A stretch of DNA of 64,000 nucleotides from Streptosporangium pseudovulgare (GTDB lineage Bacteria > Actinomycetota > Actinomycetes > Streptosporangiales > Streptosporangiaceae). The DNA lies in assembly GCF_014648055.1 (NCBI RefSeq), contig NZ_BMQJ01000001.1, forward strand, positions 186,001 to 250,000, read 5' to 3'. The position numbers were made by a program, and so were the translations under genes. Below, piece after piece: positions 18,337 through 27,437 of the stretch (its first letter is position 1; each line of letters opens with the position of its first letter). The notes beneath the pieces are model-generated. The model was not told the DNA's origin. It ran no database searches and saw only the letters and a list, made by a program, of their open reading frames with translations.

Positions 18337-19438
18337 CCGCATCTCCTCGAAGGGGTATCGGCCGGGCGGTGAGCCGCAGGTCCGGGCCGGTGGGGGTGAC
18401 ATCCTCGAACTCCAGCCGGTGGGTGCCGGCGATCGTGGCGACGCCGGCCGGTCCGAGCGCGGCGGCCCCCGCGCCCAGCAGCGCGGGCGCGAGGTAGCCG
18501 ACGACCCGGTCCACCAGGCCCTCGCGCAGGAACGAGCCCGCGAGTGTGGGGCCGCCCTCCAGCAGCACGCCGACGACCTCCCGGCGGCGCAGCTCGGCGA
18601 GCAGCTCCGCCAGGTCGAGGCCGTACGGCTCGCGCCGCGGCAGCCGCACCACCTCGGCCCGCCCGGCGACGGCCCTGACCGCGACGGGGTCGGCGTCGGC
18701 GGCGACCGCCACCAGGGTGGGCGCCCCGTCGTCCAGGACGCGGGCGCCGGCGGGGGTGCGGGCGGCGGAGTCGACGACCACGCGCAGCGGCTGCCGGGCG
18801 GGCGGCCCGCCGGCGGGGCGGGCGGTCAGGAGAGGGTCGTCGGCGAGGACGGTGCCGATGCCCGCCACGACCGCGTCGGCCTCGGCGCGCAGGCGGTGCA
18901 CGTCGGCGCGGGCCTCGGGGGAGGTGATCCACTGGCTGGTGCCGTCGGCGGCGGCGGAGCGGCCGTCCATCGTCGCGGCGTACTTCCAGGTGACGTGCGG
19001 GCGGCCGAGCCGTACGGAGGTCAGCCACTCGGCGTTGCCGCGCTCGGCCTCGGCGGTGAGGACGCCGGTCTCCACCGTCACCCCGTGCCGCCGCAGGCGC
19101 TCGGCGCCGCCGGCCGCCTCCGGGTTGGGGTCGCGCACCGCGACGACGACGCGGGCGACGCCCGCCGCCAGCAGCGCGGCGGAGCAGGGCCCGGTGCGCC
19201 CGGTGTGGTCGCAGGGTTCGAGGGTGACGTAGGCGGTGCCGCCCCGGGCGCGCTCGCCGGCGGCGCGCAGCGCGACCACCTCGGCGTGGGGGCCGCCGGC
19301 GTGGGCGTGGAACCCCTCCCCCGCCACCCGGCCCGAGGCGTCGAGGACGACGCATCCGACCACGGGGTTGGGGCTGGTGGTACCGCGTCCGCGCGCGGCG
19401 AGCTCGATCGCCCGGCGCATGTGCGCCAGATCAGTCAC
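18317..19438 (-). CDS. ribD: Bifunctional riboflavin deaminase/reductase
   Basis: A 373-residue enzyme performing steps two and three of riboflavin synthesis. The zinc deaminase domain (1-145) has PHAEVVAL and the EPCDHTGRTGPC Cys pair. The NADPH reductase domain follows with KYAATMDGRSAA, SQWITS and LLEGGPTLAGSFL. The GTG at 19436-19438 is preferred because GAGGAG lies 6 nt upstream; the frame extends further up into the leader but there it overlaps the FMN riboswitch. It is the first gene of the operon, 135 bp downstream of the riboswitch. Confidence 0.96.
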   Translation of the reverse strand: MTDLAHMRRAIELAARGRGTTSPNPVVGCVVLDASGRVAGEGFHAHAGGPHAEVVALRAAGERARGGTAYVTLEPCDHTGRTGPCSAALLAAGVARVVVAVRDPNPEAAGGAERLRRHGVTVETGVLTAEAERGNAEWLTSVRLGRPHVTWKYAATMDGRSAAADGTSQWITSPEARADVHRLRAEADAVVAGIGTVLADDPLLTARPAGGPPARQPLRVVVDSAARTPAGARVLDDGAPTLVAVAADADPVAVRAVAGRAEVVRLPRREPYGLDLAELLAELRRREVVGVLLEGGPTLAGSFLREGLVDRVVGYLAPALLGAGAAALGPAGVATIAGTHRLEFEDVTPTGPDLRLTARPIPLRGDADVHRNR

Positions 19439-19572
19439 CCGGGTCTCCTCGTCGCCAGTAGCTTTGCCTGCCACGGCGGCCCCGGGGGAGATCACGACGG
19501 AACGCGCGCCGCTCGCGGCGGCGGCCCGCACCGTCATCGGCGGAAGGGTGCCCGAAGACACTTCTCCCGCTC

Positions 19573-19699
19573 GCGCGCTTCCTCCCATCCGGACTTTAAC
19601 CGTCGGTCCCGGAATTCCACCGGGTCAACCGGTCGATGGATTCGACCGGGTCGCGGACTGTAACCGCCGGTTCGGAGTTTCACCGACCCCGGAGCACGC
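19573..19699 (-). promoter_or_regulatory. FMN riboswitch (RFN element) of the rib operon
   Basis: The minus-strand transcript contains the conserved RFN blocks in order: GGTCGGTGAAACTCCGAACC, CCGGCGGTTACAGTCCGCGA, GGTGGAATTCCGGGACCGAC and GGTTAAAGTCCGGATGGGAG. The closing P1 helix is formed by GCGTGCT and AGCGCGC. It binds FMN and represses the rib operon. No T-rich terminator follows; in high-GC actinobacteria the switch often hides the ribosome-binding site instead, and a CTCC stretch about 35 nt before ribD could pair with its GAGGAG. The mode of action is therefore inferred to be translational. Confidence 0.96.
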
Positions 19700-19827
19700 T
19701 GCTCTTGCCTTTCGGGGAGCGCCTCGCCGAAGGTCGGCGTCCCCGTACATCAGTGTGCCACGCGCGGCAAACCGCATGGAACACCCCTACCGGATGCCGG
19801 AACCCCCTCAAAGGCGGCCCGGACGGC

Positions 19828-20655
19828 TCAGGCGGCCCGCCCGGCCGTCAGACGCCGCGCCCGGCGGGCGTCGGGGCTGTAGCGCACCGGGGTGGGGACC
19901 AGGCCGATGCCGGTCTGCAGTGCCCGCAGGGTGGCGGTGGCCCACAGGTCGCCGAACGGCGTGCCGGGCAGGCCGTACAGCCTGCGTGCCCAGCGCGGCA
20001 TGGTGGCGAAGGCCAGCACGGTCAGCGCGGGCAGGACCGGCTTGAACGGCAGGAGGTACGGCGGGAGCGGCGCGCTGATGGACTGGGTGATCGACTGGCG
20101 CAGCGGGTGCGGCACCTCGGGGGCGAAGTAAAGGCCGGGACGGCGGGCCTCGATGTAGTCGCGCATCTCGCGGACCGAGCCGGGCACGGCGTCCGGGCTG
20201 AGGCCGACGACCTCGGCGGCGCGCCGCTGCTCGGCCACGAACCGGTCGGCGTCGGCGTCGCTCAGCCGCACCCCGGCCCGCCGGGCCACCGACAGGTAGG
20301 AGTCGACCTCGCCGACGTGGACCCAGGACAGCGCGTCGGGGTCGTCGAGGCGGTAGCGCTCCCCGGTGTCGGGGTCGAAGGCCCGGAGCCGGGAGTGGAT
20401 CTTCCTGACCCTGGCCCCGGCCGCGGCGACCTCGGCGGTCGTGCCGTAGGTCCGCACCCGGACGAACTCGGAGGTGCGCAGGAAGCGGGACCACGCCTCG
20501 GCCGGGTCCATCAACGCGGAGTTCTGCGCGACCCCGCGCATCGCCCTGGGGTGCAGGCCCTGCATCAGCAGCGCCCTGAACCCGCCGACCAGCAGGATCG
20601 GCTCGCCCATCACGCGCCAGGTCACCGAGCCCGGTCCGAACAGCCCGTGATCCAT
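19828..20655 (-). CDS. MpaB-family (DUF2236) oxygenase-like protein
   Basis: A 275-residue protein of the MpaB/latex-clearing-protein fold, usually haem-binding oxygenases. The family landmarks are GEPILLVGGFRALLMQGLHPRAM near the N-terminus, the FVRVRTYGTTAE segment, the RKIHSRLRAFD and WVHVGEVDSYL histidine regions, and a helical C-terminus. The natural substrate is unknown. The ATG at 20653-20655 has GGGAGG 6 nt upstream. It stands alone between the rib leader and rpe, in the same direction as both. Confidence 0.82.
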   Translation of the reverse strand: MDHGLFGPGSVTWRVMGEPILLVGGFRALLMQGLHPRAMRGVAQNSALMDPAEAWSRFLRTSEFVRVRTYGTTAEVAAAGARVRKIHSRLRAFDPDTGERYRLDDPDALSWVHVGEVDSYLSVARRAGVRLSDADADRFVAEQRRAAEVVGLSPDAVPGSVREMRDYIEARRPGLYFAPEVPHPLRQSITQSISAPLPPYLLPFKPVLPALTVLAFATMPRWARRLYGLPGTPFGDLWATATLRALQTGIGLVPTPVRYSPDARRARRLTAGRAA

Positions 20656-20761
20656 GCGTCACCTCCCGTCGTGAACGCGTGGGCACCCCCGGGTGACCGG
20701 GGGCGACACGTCTCGGGCCTATGACACAAGCATGACAGAACTCCGGCGGGGGCGGATGGGC

Positions 20762-20845
20762 CGGTCAGGCGTTCTCCCCGGCCGGGCGCCCACCGGTCAG
20801 GCGTTCCCACCGGCCGGGCCGGTCAGGCGTTCTCGCCGGCCGGGC
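20762..20845. repeat. Three tandem 26-bp copies at the 3' end of rpe
   Basis: Units beginning CGGTCAGGCGTTC occur at 20762-20787, 20794-20819 and 20820-20845 with one to three differences. The third copy carries the stop codon and last residues (AGENA) of rpe; the others lie just beyond the stop. The pattern looks like tandem duplication of the gene's own 3' end. Confidence 0.8.
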
Positions 20846-21500
20846 CGGTCTTGGCTGCGACGGAGCGCAGGACGTCCACCGCGTGGGCCGGGTCGTCGGC
20901 GCCGTAGACGGCGTTGCCCGCCACGAAGACGTCCGCGCCCGCCTCCGCGCAGCGCTCGATGGTGCTCTCCGACACGCCCCCGTCCACCTGCAGCCAGAGC
21001 CGGCCGCCGTGCGCGTCGATCAGCTCGCGGGACCGGCGGATCTTGGGCAGCACCATGTCGAGGAACCTCTGCCCGCCGAAGCCGGGCTCGACCGTCATGA
21101 GCAGCAGCATGTCGATCTCACCGAGCAGGTCCTCGTACGGCTCGACGGGGGTGGCCGGGTTCAGCGCGAGGCCCGCGCGCGCCCCGGCGGAGCGGATCTC
21201 GCGCAGGGTGCGGACCGGCGCCTTGGCGGCCTCGGCGTGGATCGTCACGCTGCCCGCGCCCGCCTCGGCGTAGGCCGGGGCCCAGCGGTCCGGGTCCTCG
21301 ATCATGAGGTGGCAGTCGAGCGGCAGCGAGGTGGCCTTGAGCAGCGACTCCACGACCGGCAGGCCGAGGGTCAGGTTGGGCACGAAGTGGTTGTCCATGA
21401 CGTCCACGTGCAGCCAGTCGGCGTTGGGGACCGCCGCGGCCGCCTCGGCGAGACGGGCGAAGTCGGCGGACAGGATGCTGGGTGAGATCTGTACGGCCAT
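20823..21500 (-). CDS. rpe: Ribulose-phosphate 3-epimerase
   Basis: A 225-residue TIM-barrel enzyme interconverting ribulose-5-phosphate and xylulose-5-phosphate in the pentose phosphate pathway. Metal and catalytic residues are in [45 protein letters not shown] and [10 protein letters not shown]; the phosphate loop [11 protein letters not shown] closes the barrel. Start ATG at 21498-21500; length is normal. Upstream lies a minisatellite and then a divergent mannosyltransferase gene. The last codons lie in a 26-bp repeat. Confidence 0.97.
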   Translation of the reverse strand: MAVQISPSILSADFARLAEAAAAVPNADWLHVDVMDNHFVPNLTLGLPVVESLLKATSLPLDCHLMIEDPDRWAPAYAEAGAGSVTIHAEAAKAPVRTLREIRSAGARAGLALNPATPVEPYEDLLGEIDMLLLMTVEPGFGGQRFLDMVLPKIRRSRELIDAHGGRLWLQVDGGVSESTIERCAEAGADVFVAGNAVYGADDPAHAVDVLRSVAAKTGPAGENA

Positions 21501-21570
21501 GATGCGGCCGAGTCTATTGGGCGGCCCCCGCCGGCCCTTCCCCGGCCGCCCCGGTCACCCCACCGGCCCT

Positions 21571-21785
21571 CTTGACCACCCCGCCGGCCCTTCGGCCCTC
21601 ACGACCACCCCGCCGGCCCTCCGGCCCTCACGACCACCCCGCCGGCCCTCCGGCCCTCACGACCACCCCGCCGACCCGCCGACCCTCCGACCCGCCGACC
21701 CTCCGGCCCTTCGGCCCTTCGGCCCTCACGACCATCCCGCCCGGCCCTTCGGCCCTCTTGACCACCCCGCCGGCCCTCCGGCCCC
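21571..21785. repeat. 29-bp minisatellite in the rpe/mannosyltransferase intergenic region
   Basis: Units of the form CACGACCACCCCGCCGGCCC plus TCCGGCCCT occur at 21571-21599, 21600-21628, 21629-21657 and 21658-21686, with degenerate copies from 21727 and 21757. The second and third units are identical. The period is not a multiple of three, so the array does not code for a repeat protein. There are no spacers, so it is not a CRISPR array. Confidence 0.9.
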
Positions 21786-21918
21786 GGTCACGTCACCAGC
21801 GGTCCTCCCCGTCCGTTCCACCGCCCTCCGTCGTCTCGCCCCCTCACCGCCCGGCGAGCGCCGTTCCCGCGCCGGGCCGCCCCGGACATCGGACACCGGA
21901 CGCCGCATCCCGGAACGT

Positions 21919-21933
21919 CGTAGATGATCTACG
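21919..21933. promoter_or_regulatory. Palindromic operator candidate before the mannosyltransferase gene
   Basis: CGTAGAT-G-ATCTACG is a perfect 7-bp dyad. It is centred about 20 bp upstream of TAATCT (21947-21952), a candidate -10 element that lies 8 nt before the ATG at 21961. The palindrome would therefore cover the -35 region, suiting a repressor. The regulator is unknown. Confidence 0.45.
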
Positions 21934-21960
21934 TTCGTGGGTGTTCTAATCTGGAAGCCG

Positions 21961-23634
21961 ATGCCGGAGCCGGTGCTCGCCCCCGCTCCCCGCCGGGCCG
22001 CGCGGCTCGCCGGGCGCGCCGGGCTCGCCCTGACCGGCTCCGCCGTCGCGGCCGTGCTGCTCCTCTGCCTGGCGGGTCCCTCGGCCGCGGTGCCCGCCCT
22101 CGGCGGCGACGGCCCGCCCTGGTCCTTCACGGCCGCGCCCGCCGCCACCCCGGTGATCCTGCTGTGCGCCGCGGCGATCGCCGCCGGCGCGCTGGGGACC
22201 GGCGCCGGGCTGTACGCGCTGCGCCGGGGCTGGCGTCCCGCGCCGGGCCCGATGCTCGCGGCCTCGGCGGCGGCCGTCCTCGCCCTCGTCCTCGTACCGC
22301 CCGCCGGTTCGACCGACGTGCTCAACTACGCGGTCTACGGGCGCATCGCCGTGCTGGGACACGACCCGTACGTGACGGCCCCGGCGTGGCTGCACGCCGT
22401 GGGCGACCCGGTCGGCGCGTTCGCCCCGCCGGCCTGGCGGAACGCCCCGTCGGTGTACGGGCCGGTGGCCACCTGGGCGCAGCAGGCCGCCTCGTGGCTG
22501 GGCGGCGCGTCGATGGCCCGCACGGTCTTCGCCTGGAAGGCGATGGCCGGGCTGGCGTTCCTGCTGTCGGCGCTCCTCCTGGACCGGCTGGCCGGGCCCG
22601 GTCGCGACCGTCGGGTCCGCGCCCACCTGCTGTGGAGCCTCAACCCGCTGATGCTGTGGCACATGGTGGCCGGCGGTCACGTCGACGGGCTGGGGACGCT
22701 CCTGCTGCTCGGGGCCTTCCTCACCGCCCGCCGTGGCGGCCTGGGCACCGGTCCGCGCGGCGACTCGGGCGGCCGGGGCGGCGGTCCGGGAGGCGGCGCG
22801 GGCGGCTGGGGCGGAGTGGGCGGCGGCCTGGCGGCGGGCGTGCTGCTCGGCGCGGCGGCCGCCGTCAAGGCGCCGTTCGCGCTGGCCGGGGCCGGTCTGT
22901 TCTGGGCGGCCCGCCGGTCGCCCGCCGCGCTGGCGGCCACGGCCGCCGGGACGCTCGCGGCCCTGGCGGCGGCATACGCCACGCGGGGCCCGGAGGCGCT
23001 GGCGAACGTCGCCGGCAAGGTCGCCTCCCGCGCGCTGGCCGACCCGTGGCGGGTGGCCGCGGCGGCGCTCGGCGAGGGGCCGGAGGCCGCCGCGCTGGAG
23101 GGGCGGCTCGCCCTCGGCGCGGCCGTCCTGGCCGCCGCGCTGCTGTGCCTCCGGCTGCCCGCGGCGCCGTCCGGACCGCAGTCCGTACCACAGACCGGAT
23201 CGCAGGCCGGATCGCAGGCGTGGTCACGGGCAGGGGCGTACGCCGGGCTGCAGGCCGCCGTACGGCCGGCGCTGGCGTGCTGCCTGGGCTGGCTGCTCAC
23301 CTCGCCGATGCAGCACCCCTGGTACGACGCCCTGCTGTTCCCGCTCCTCGCGCTCATGCCCGCCTGCCGCCTCGACGGGCTGATGCTGGTCCGCGGCGTC
23401 GTGACGAGCCTCGTCTACCTGCCCGGCGCCGTGGGACTGCTCACGCTCCCGCCCACCCCGCTCGTCCGCTGGGTCGCCGAGGTCTACCGCCCCTGGGTGG
23501 CCCCGCTGGCCTCCGACGTCGTCATCGCCTGCGTCGTGGCGCTGGCCCTGGCCGGGCGGCTGGGCGCCCGGCCGCTGCCGCCGGGCCCCGCGCTCCCCGC
23601 CGGAGCGGGACGCGCGGGTCAGAGGACGAGCTGA
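21961..23634 (+). CDS. MptB-like polyprenol-phosphate-mannose-dependent mannosyltransferase (GT-C)
   Basis: A 557-residue protein with about 12 hydrophobic helices. The first periplasmic loop has STDVLNYAVYGRIAVLGHDPYV, where the acidic residue marks GT-C enzymes; NPLMLWHMVAGGHVDGLG and SPMQHPWYDALLFPLLAL are further signatures of the MptB/GT87-type alpha-1,6-mannosyltransferases that extend lipomannan or similar glycolipids outside the membrane. A Gly-rich loop (GGRGGGPGGGAGGWGG, about 265-285) is unusual. The ATG at 21961 has GGAAG 3 nt upstream; an in-frame GTG at 21937 is the alternative. Its stop overlaps the convergent asnB stop by 16 nt. The acceptor is not known. Confidence 0.78.
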   Translation: MPEPVLAPAPRRAARLAGRAGLALTGSAVAAVLLLCLAGPSAAVPALGGDGPPWSFTAAPAATPVILLCAAAIAAGALGTGAGLYALRRGWRPAPGPMLAASAAAVLALVLVPPAGSTDVLNYAVYGRIAVLGHDPYVTAPAWLHAVGDPVGAFAPPAWRNAPSVYGPVATWAQQAASWLGGASMARTVFAWKAMAGLAFLLSALLLDRLAGPGRDRRVRAHLLWSLNPLMLWHMVAGGHVDGLGTLLLLGAFLTARRGGLGTGPRGDSGGRGGGPGGGAGGWGGVGGGLAAGVLLGAAAAVKAPFALAGAGLFWAARRSPAALAATAAGTLAALAAAYATRGPEALANVAGKVASRALADPWRVAAAALGEGPEAAALEGRLALGAAVLAAALLCLRLPAAPSGPQSVPQTGSQAGSQAWSRAGAYAGLQAAVRPALACCLGWLLTSPMQHPWYDALLFPLLALMPACRLDGLMLVRGVVTSLVYLPGAVGLLTLPPTPLVRWVAEVYRPWVAPLASDVVIACVVALALAGRLGARPLPPGPALPAGAGRAGQRTS

Positions 23635-25475
23635 ACGTCGTACTCCGCCATCCAGGCGTTGAGCTGCAGCAGTCCCTCCAGCTGAGCCCGGACCCCGCCC
23701 GGGGCGCCGCCGGGGCCGGCGGGCCGGGCGAGCGCGTCCCTCACCTTGCCGAAATCGATCAGCGGCGCGGCGGGGATGTCACGGCGGTCGAGCAGCCGGG
23801 CCGCGCGCTCACGCAGCGCCGCGTCGTAGCCGGGGTCCTGCGTGGAGGGGTAGGGGCTCTTGCGGCGCTCCAGGACCGAGCGGGGCAGCACGTCGGCCGT
23901 GGCGGCGCGCAGCAGGCTCTTCTCCCGCCCGTCGAAGGTCTTCATCGACCAGGGCGTGTTGAAGACGTACTCCACCAGGCGGTGGTCGCAGAACGGCACC
24001 CTGACTTCCAGCCCCACGGCCATGCTCATGCGGTCCTTGCGGTCGAGGAGGACCTGCACGAACCGGGTGAGGTGCAGGTGGCAGATCTCCCGCATGCGCC
24101 GCTCCAGGCCTCTCTCGCCCGGCAGGCGCGGCGACTCGGCGAGCGCCTGGCGGTAGCTCTCGGCGCGGTAGGCGGGCAGGTCGAGCTTGCGCAGCAGGGA
24201 GTCGTCGAGGAGGGCGGCCAGCCCGCCGAACCGCCCGGCCCCCGGCGTCACCAGCCACGGGAAGGTGTCGGCGGCGACCGTCTCCGGGTCGTGGAACCAG
24301 CGGTAGCCGCCGAACACCTCGTCGGCGGACTCCCCGGACAGCGCCACGGTGGAGTGCCGGCGGACCGCCGTGAACAGCAGCAGCAGGGAGGCGTCCATGT
24401 CCCCGATGCCGGTGGGCAGGTCGCGGGCCCGCAGGACCGCGGCGCGCACGGAGTGGTCCATGAGGTCGGCGGAGTCGAGCGTGATGTCGCTGTGGTCGGG
24501 GGCGACGTGCCGTACGACGTCGTGGACGTAGGGCGCGTCGGGGGTGTCGCGCATCTCGTCGGGCTGGAAGTTGTCGCTGTAGCCGGCGAAGTCGACGGCG
24601 AACGACCGGATGCCGCCCGCGCCGTGCTCCTTCGACGCCTTCGCGGCCAGCGCGGTGATGGCGCTGGAGTCGAGGCCGCCGGACAGCAGGGTGCACAGCG
24701 GCACGTCGGAGACGAGCTGGCGCTCGACGATGTCGTCCAGCAGTCCGCGCACGGTCCGGACGGTGGTGTCGAGGTCGTCGGTGTGCTCGCGCGCCTCCAG
24801 CCGCCAGTAGCGGCGCCGGGTCAGGCCCCGGCGGCTCACCGTGACGATCTGGCCGGGACGGACCTCGTGCATGCCCCGGTAGATCGCGTGCTCGGGCGTC
24901 TTGACGAGTGAGAGCAGCTCGCGCAGGCCGTCGGCGTCGACCGCCGCCGGGCGGGCGAGCGGGTTGGCGAGGATCGCCTTGGGTTCGGAGCCGAACAGCA
25001 CGCCCGCCGGGGTCGGCCGGTAGTACAGCGGTTTGACGCCCATCCGGTCGCGGACCAGCAGCAGTTCCTCGCGGCGGATGTCCCAGATCGCGAAGGCGAA
25101 CATGCCGTTCAGCCGGGTGACGAAGTCGTCGCCCCACTGAAGGTAGGCACGCAGCACGACCTCGGTGTCGCTGCGGGTGCGGAAGCGGTGGCCGCGGGCG
25201 GCGAGCTCGTCGCGCAGCTCCCGGAAGTTGTAGACCTCTCCGCTGTAGGTGATGGCGGCCAGCGGCCGGCCGTCCTCCTCGGCGACCATCGGCTGCCGGC
25301 CGCCCTCGATGTCGATCACGGCCAGCCGCCGGTGTCCCAGCGCCACGTGCGGGGCCAGCCACAGCCCCTCGTCGTCGGGTCCCCGGCAGGCCATGGTGGC
25401 GGTCATGGCCAGGGCGGTGCGACCCGCCTGCCCGAGGTCGCGGTCGAAGTCCACCCAACCGGAGATTCCGCACAT
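23619..25475 (-). CDS. asnB: Asparagine synthase (glutamine-hydrolysing)
   Basis: A 618-residue class II glutamine amidotransferase. After the initiator Met comes the nucleophile Cys2 (MCGISGW), with RGPDDEG, the GEVYNFRELR motif and a complete glutaminase domain to about residue 210. The synthetase domain has the PP-loop LSGGLDSS (about 260-267) and SGESADEVFGGYRWF. It makes asparagine from aspartate, glutamine and ATP in the cytosol. The start is fixed by Cys2; GAGG lies about 11 nt upstream. Homologues also act in secondary metabolite and cell-wall amidation, but no such neighbours are present. Confidence 0.93.
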   Translation of the reverse strand: MCGISGWVDFDRDLGQAGRTALAMTATMACRGPDDEGLWLAPHVALGHRRLAVIDIEGGRQPMVAEEDGRPLAAITYSGEVYNFRELRDELAARGHRFRTRSDTEVVLRAYLQWGDDFVTRLNGMFAFAIWDIRREELLLVRDRMGVKPLYYRPTPAGVLFGSEPKAILANPLARPAAVDADGLRELLSLVKTPEHAIYRGMHEVRPGQIVTVSRRGLTRRRYWRLEAREHTDDLDTTVRTVRGLLDDIVERQLVSDVPLCTLLSGGLDSSAITALAAKASKEHGAGGIRSFAVDFAGYSDNFQPDEMRDTPDAPYVHDVVRHVAPDHSDITLDSADLMDHSVRAAVLRARDLPTGIGDMDASLLLLFTAVRRHSTVALSGESADEVFGGYRWFHDPETVAADTFPWLVTPGAGRFGGLAALLDDSLLRKLDLPAYRAESYRQALAESPRLPGERGLERRMREICHLHLTRFVQVLLDRKDRMSMAVGLEVRVPFCDHRLVEYVFNTPWSMKTFDGREKSLLRAATADVLPRSVLERRKSPYPSTQDPGYDAALRERAARLLDRRDIPAAPLIDFGKVRDALARPAGPGGAPGGVRAQLEGLLQLNAWMAEYDVQLVL

Positions 25476-25776
25476 TTTCCGCACCTCGTCCCGTCGCCGG
25501 TCGTCACGCGCCCGGGACGGCCCGCCGTACCCGCCGCCACGTCGGTGCGGCGGCCGGTGAGCGCCCGCGAACGCGCAAAAGACCATTGGAACCCGGTGAG
25601 GCCGTCAGGTCCACAGGGACGCGCCAGCGAGTCCGCGGCGCGCCGGACCCGGCCCGGCCCCCCTGTCCCGTCTCCCAGCGTACGGTCGCCCGCCCCGGGG
25701 ACGGCCGCCACGCCCGGTGCGCGGCCGATCCGCCCGGCGGGCCGGGGAGCGGAAGGCGGTTCGGCGGCCGGGCGGG
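25476..25776. other. Intergenic region upstream of asnB
   Basis: About 300 bp between asnB and rsmB, both on the minus strand. The promoter of asnB should lie here. I see no convincing -10 element, riboswitch, short ORF with ribosome-binding site, or repeat. Confidence 0.5.
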
Positions 25777-25800
25777 CCGCCGGGCCGGACGGCCCGGCGG
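25777..25800 (-). terminator. Hairpin terminator after rsmB
   Basis: A perfect 10-bp inverted repeat (CCGCCGGGCC and its complement) with a GGAC loop lies 8 bp beyond the rsmB stop. It likely ends the def-fmt-rsmB transcript. Confidence 0.65.
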
Positions 25801-25808
25801 GAAGCGGC

Positions 25809-27437
25809 TCAGCAGCGGCGCAGCAGGGCCAGGAACATCGCGTCGGTGCCGTGCCGATGAGGCCAGAACTGGGCGTACGGGCCCTCGCCCAGCCCCTCGA
25901 TCCCGGGGAGGTACGCGCGGGCGTCGAGGGCCTCGACGTCGTCGCGGCGGCGCAGCAGGTCGCCGACCACGGTGGAGGTCTCGGCCAGGTGCGGCGAGCA
26001 GGTGACGTAGGCGACGACCCCGCCGGGCCGGACGGCCTCCAGGGCCGAGTCCAGCAGCGCGCGCTGCAGCCGTCCCAGCTCGGGCAGGCTGCGCGGGTCG
26101 CGCCGCCAGCGGGCCTCCGGCCGGCGGCGCAGCGCGCCCAGGCCGGTGCAGGGGGCGTCGACCATGACCCGGTCGAACGCCCCGGCCCGCCAGGCGGGGA
26201 CCGTGCCGTCCGCGGTGATCACCGCCGCCTCGCGGGTGGCCTGCCGGACCAGCCGGGCGCGGTGGTACTGCAGCTCGGCGGCGAGCAGCCGGGCCCCGCC
26301 CCCGAAACCGGCCGGCCCCTCCGGGCCGTCCCCGCCGGCTCCGGCCGCCGTGGCCGCGGGCTCCCCGGCTCCGGTGACCGTACCGGCTCCGGCGTCGAGG
26401 GCGGCCGGGTCGCCGTGCGTGGCGATCGCGTCGAGCAGGCCCGCCTTGCCGCCGGGCCCCGCGCACAGGTCGAGCCAGCGGGTGTCGCGGCCGGACACCG
26501 GGACGCGGGTCAGGGCCAGCGCGACGAGCTGGCTCGCCTCGTCCTGTACGGCGGCGCGCGTCTCGGCCACCGCCGGGACGGAGCCGGGGTCTCCCTCGGG
26601 GAGGTGGGCGGCGTAGGGGGAGTACGCGGCGGGCCGGGCGCCGGCCAGGAACAGCTCCTCGACCGACGCGCGGCCGGGACGGGCGACCAGCGTGACGCGG
26701 GGGCGCTCGTTGTCGGCGGCCAGCAGCGCGGCCGTCTCGTCGAAGCCGCCGCCCACGGCGTCGCGCAGCGCGGTGACGATCCACCGGGGATGGCTGTGGA
26801 CCACGGCCAGGTGGCCGACCGGGTCGGCCTCCGGGTCGGGGGCCACGATCTCCAACCACTGCTCGCGCGATCGGGTCGCCACCCTGCGCAGCACCGCGTT
26901 GGCGTACTTCGACGCGCCGACGCCGACGCGGAGCCGTACCAGGTCGACGGTGGTGCCCACGGCGGCGTGCGGCGGCACCCGGGTGCCGAGGAGCTGGTGG
27001 ACGCCGAGGCGCAGGGCATCGAGCAGCGGCGGGTCCACCTCCTCGGGGGCGCGGTCGCTGCAGGCGGCGATGACCTCGTCGTAGGTGCCGAGGCCGCGCA
27101 GGGTGCCGTAGGCCAGCTCGGTGGCCAGGCCGGCGTCGCGCCCGGTCAGGCGGCGTTCCCGCAGCAGCGCGGGCATCAGCAGGTTGGCGTAGGCGTCGCG
27201 CTCGTCGACGGCGCGCAGCAGGTCGTAGGCGGTGTTGCGCGACTCGTCGCGCACCGGCCGCCGCGGACGGCCGCCGCCCGCGCCCCGGCCGCCCTGGCCG
27301 CCCTGGCCGCCGTTCCGGCCGGGACCGTGCCCGCCGCGTCCGCCACCGCGTCCGCCGCCGTGCCCGCCGTTTCCGCCTCGCCCGCCGCCTCCGGCGTTTC
27401 CGCCGCGGGACGCGCCGCCGTTCCCCCGGCCGCTCAC
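25809..27437 (-). CDS. rsmB: 16S rRNA m5C967 methyltransferase RsmB, with Gly/Arg-rich tail
   Basis: A 542-residue RsmB/Fmu. Residues 1-65 are an Arg-Gly-Gly-rich tail absent from typical homologues. The NusB-like RNA-binding domain (about 66-210) begins [19 protein letters not shown]. The SAM domain follows with [36 protein letters not shown] (Cys in motif IV) and YVTCSPH (catalytic Cys in motif VI). A 35-residue Ala/Gly insertion interrupts the SAM domain after motif I. The GTG start overlaps the fmt stop as GTGA (27434-27437). It methylates 16S rRNA in the small ribosomal subunit. Confidence 0.93.
   Translation of the reverse strand: MSGRGNGGASRGGNAGGGGRGGNGGHGGGRGGGRGGHGPGRNGGQGGQGGRGAGGGRPRRPVRDESRNTAYDLLRAVDERDAYANLLMPALLRERRLTGRDAGLATELAYGTLRGLGTYDEVIAACSDRAPEEVDPPLLDALRLGVHQLLGTRVPPHAAVGTTVDLVRLRVGVGASKYANAVLRRVATRSREQWLEIVAPDPEADPVGHLAVVHSHPRWIVTALRDAVGGGFDETAALLAADNERPRVTLVARPGRASVEELFLAGARPAAYSPYAAHLPEGDPGSVPAVAETRAAVQDEASQLVALALTRVPVSGRDTRWLDLCAGPGGKAGLLDAIATHGDPAALDAGAGTVTGAGEPAATAAGAGGDGPEGPAGFGGGARLLAAELQYHRARLVRQATREAAVITADGTVPAWRAGAFDRVMVDAPCTGLGALRRRPEARWRRDPRSLPELGRLQRALLDSALEAVRPGGVVAYVTCSPHLAETSTVVGDLLRRRDDVEALDARAYLPGIEGLGEGPYAQFWPHRHGTDAMFLALLRRC

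Noticed and set aside
21571-21785. Possible CRISPR array
   Set aside because: The 29-bp units are directly adjacent with no spacers, and no cas genes are in the window.
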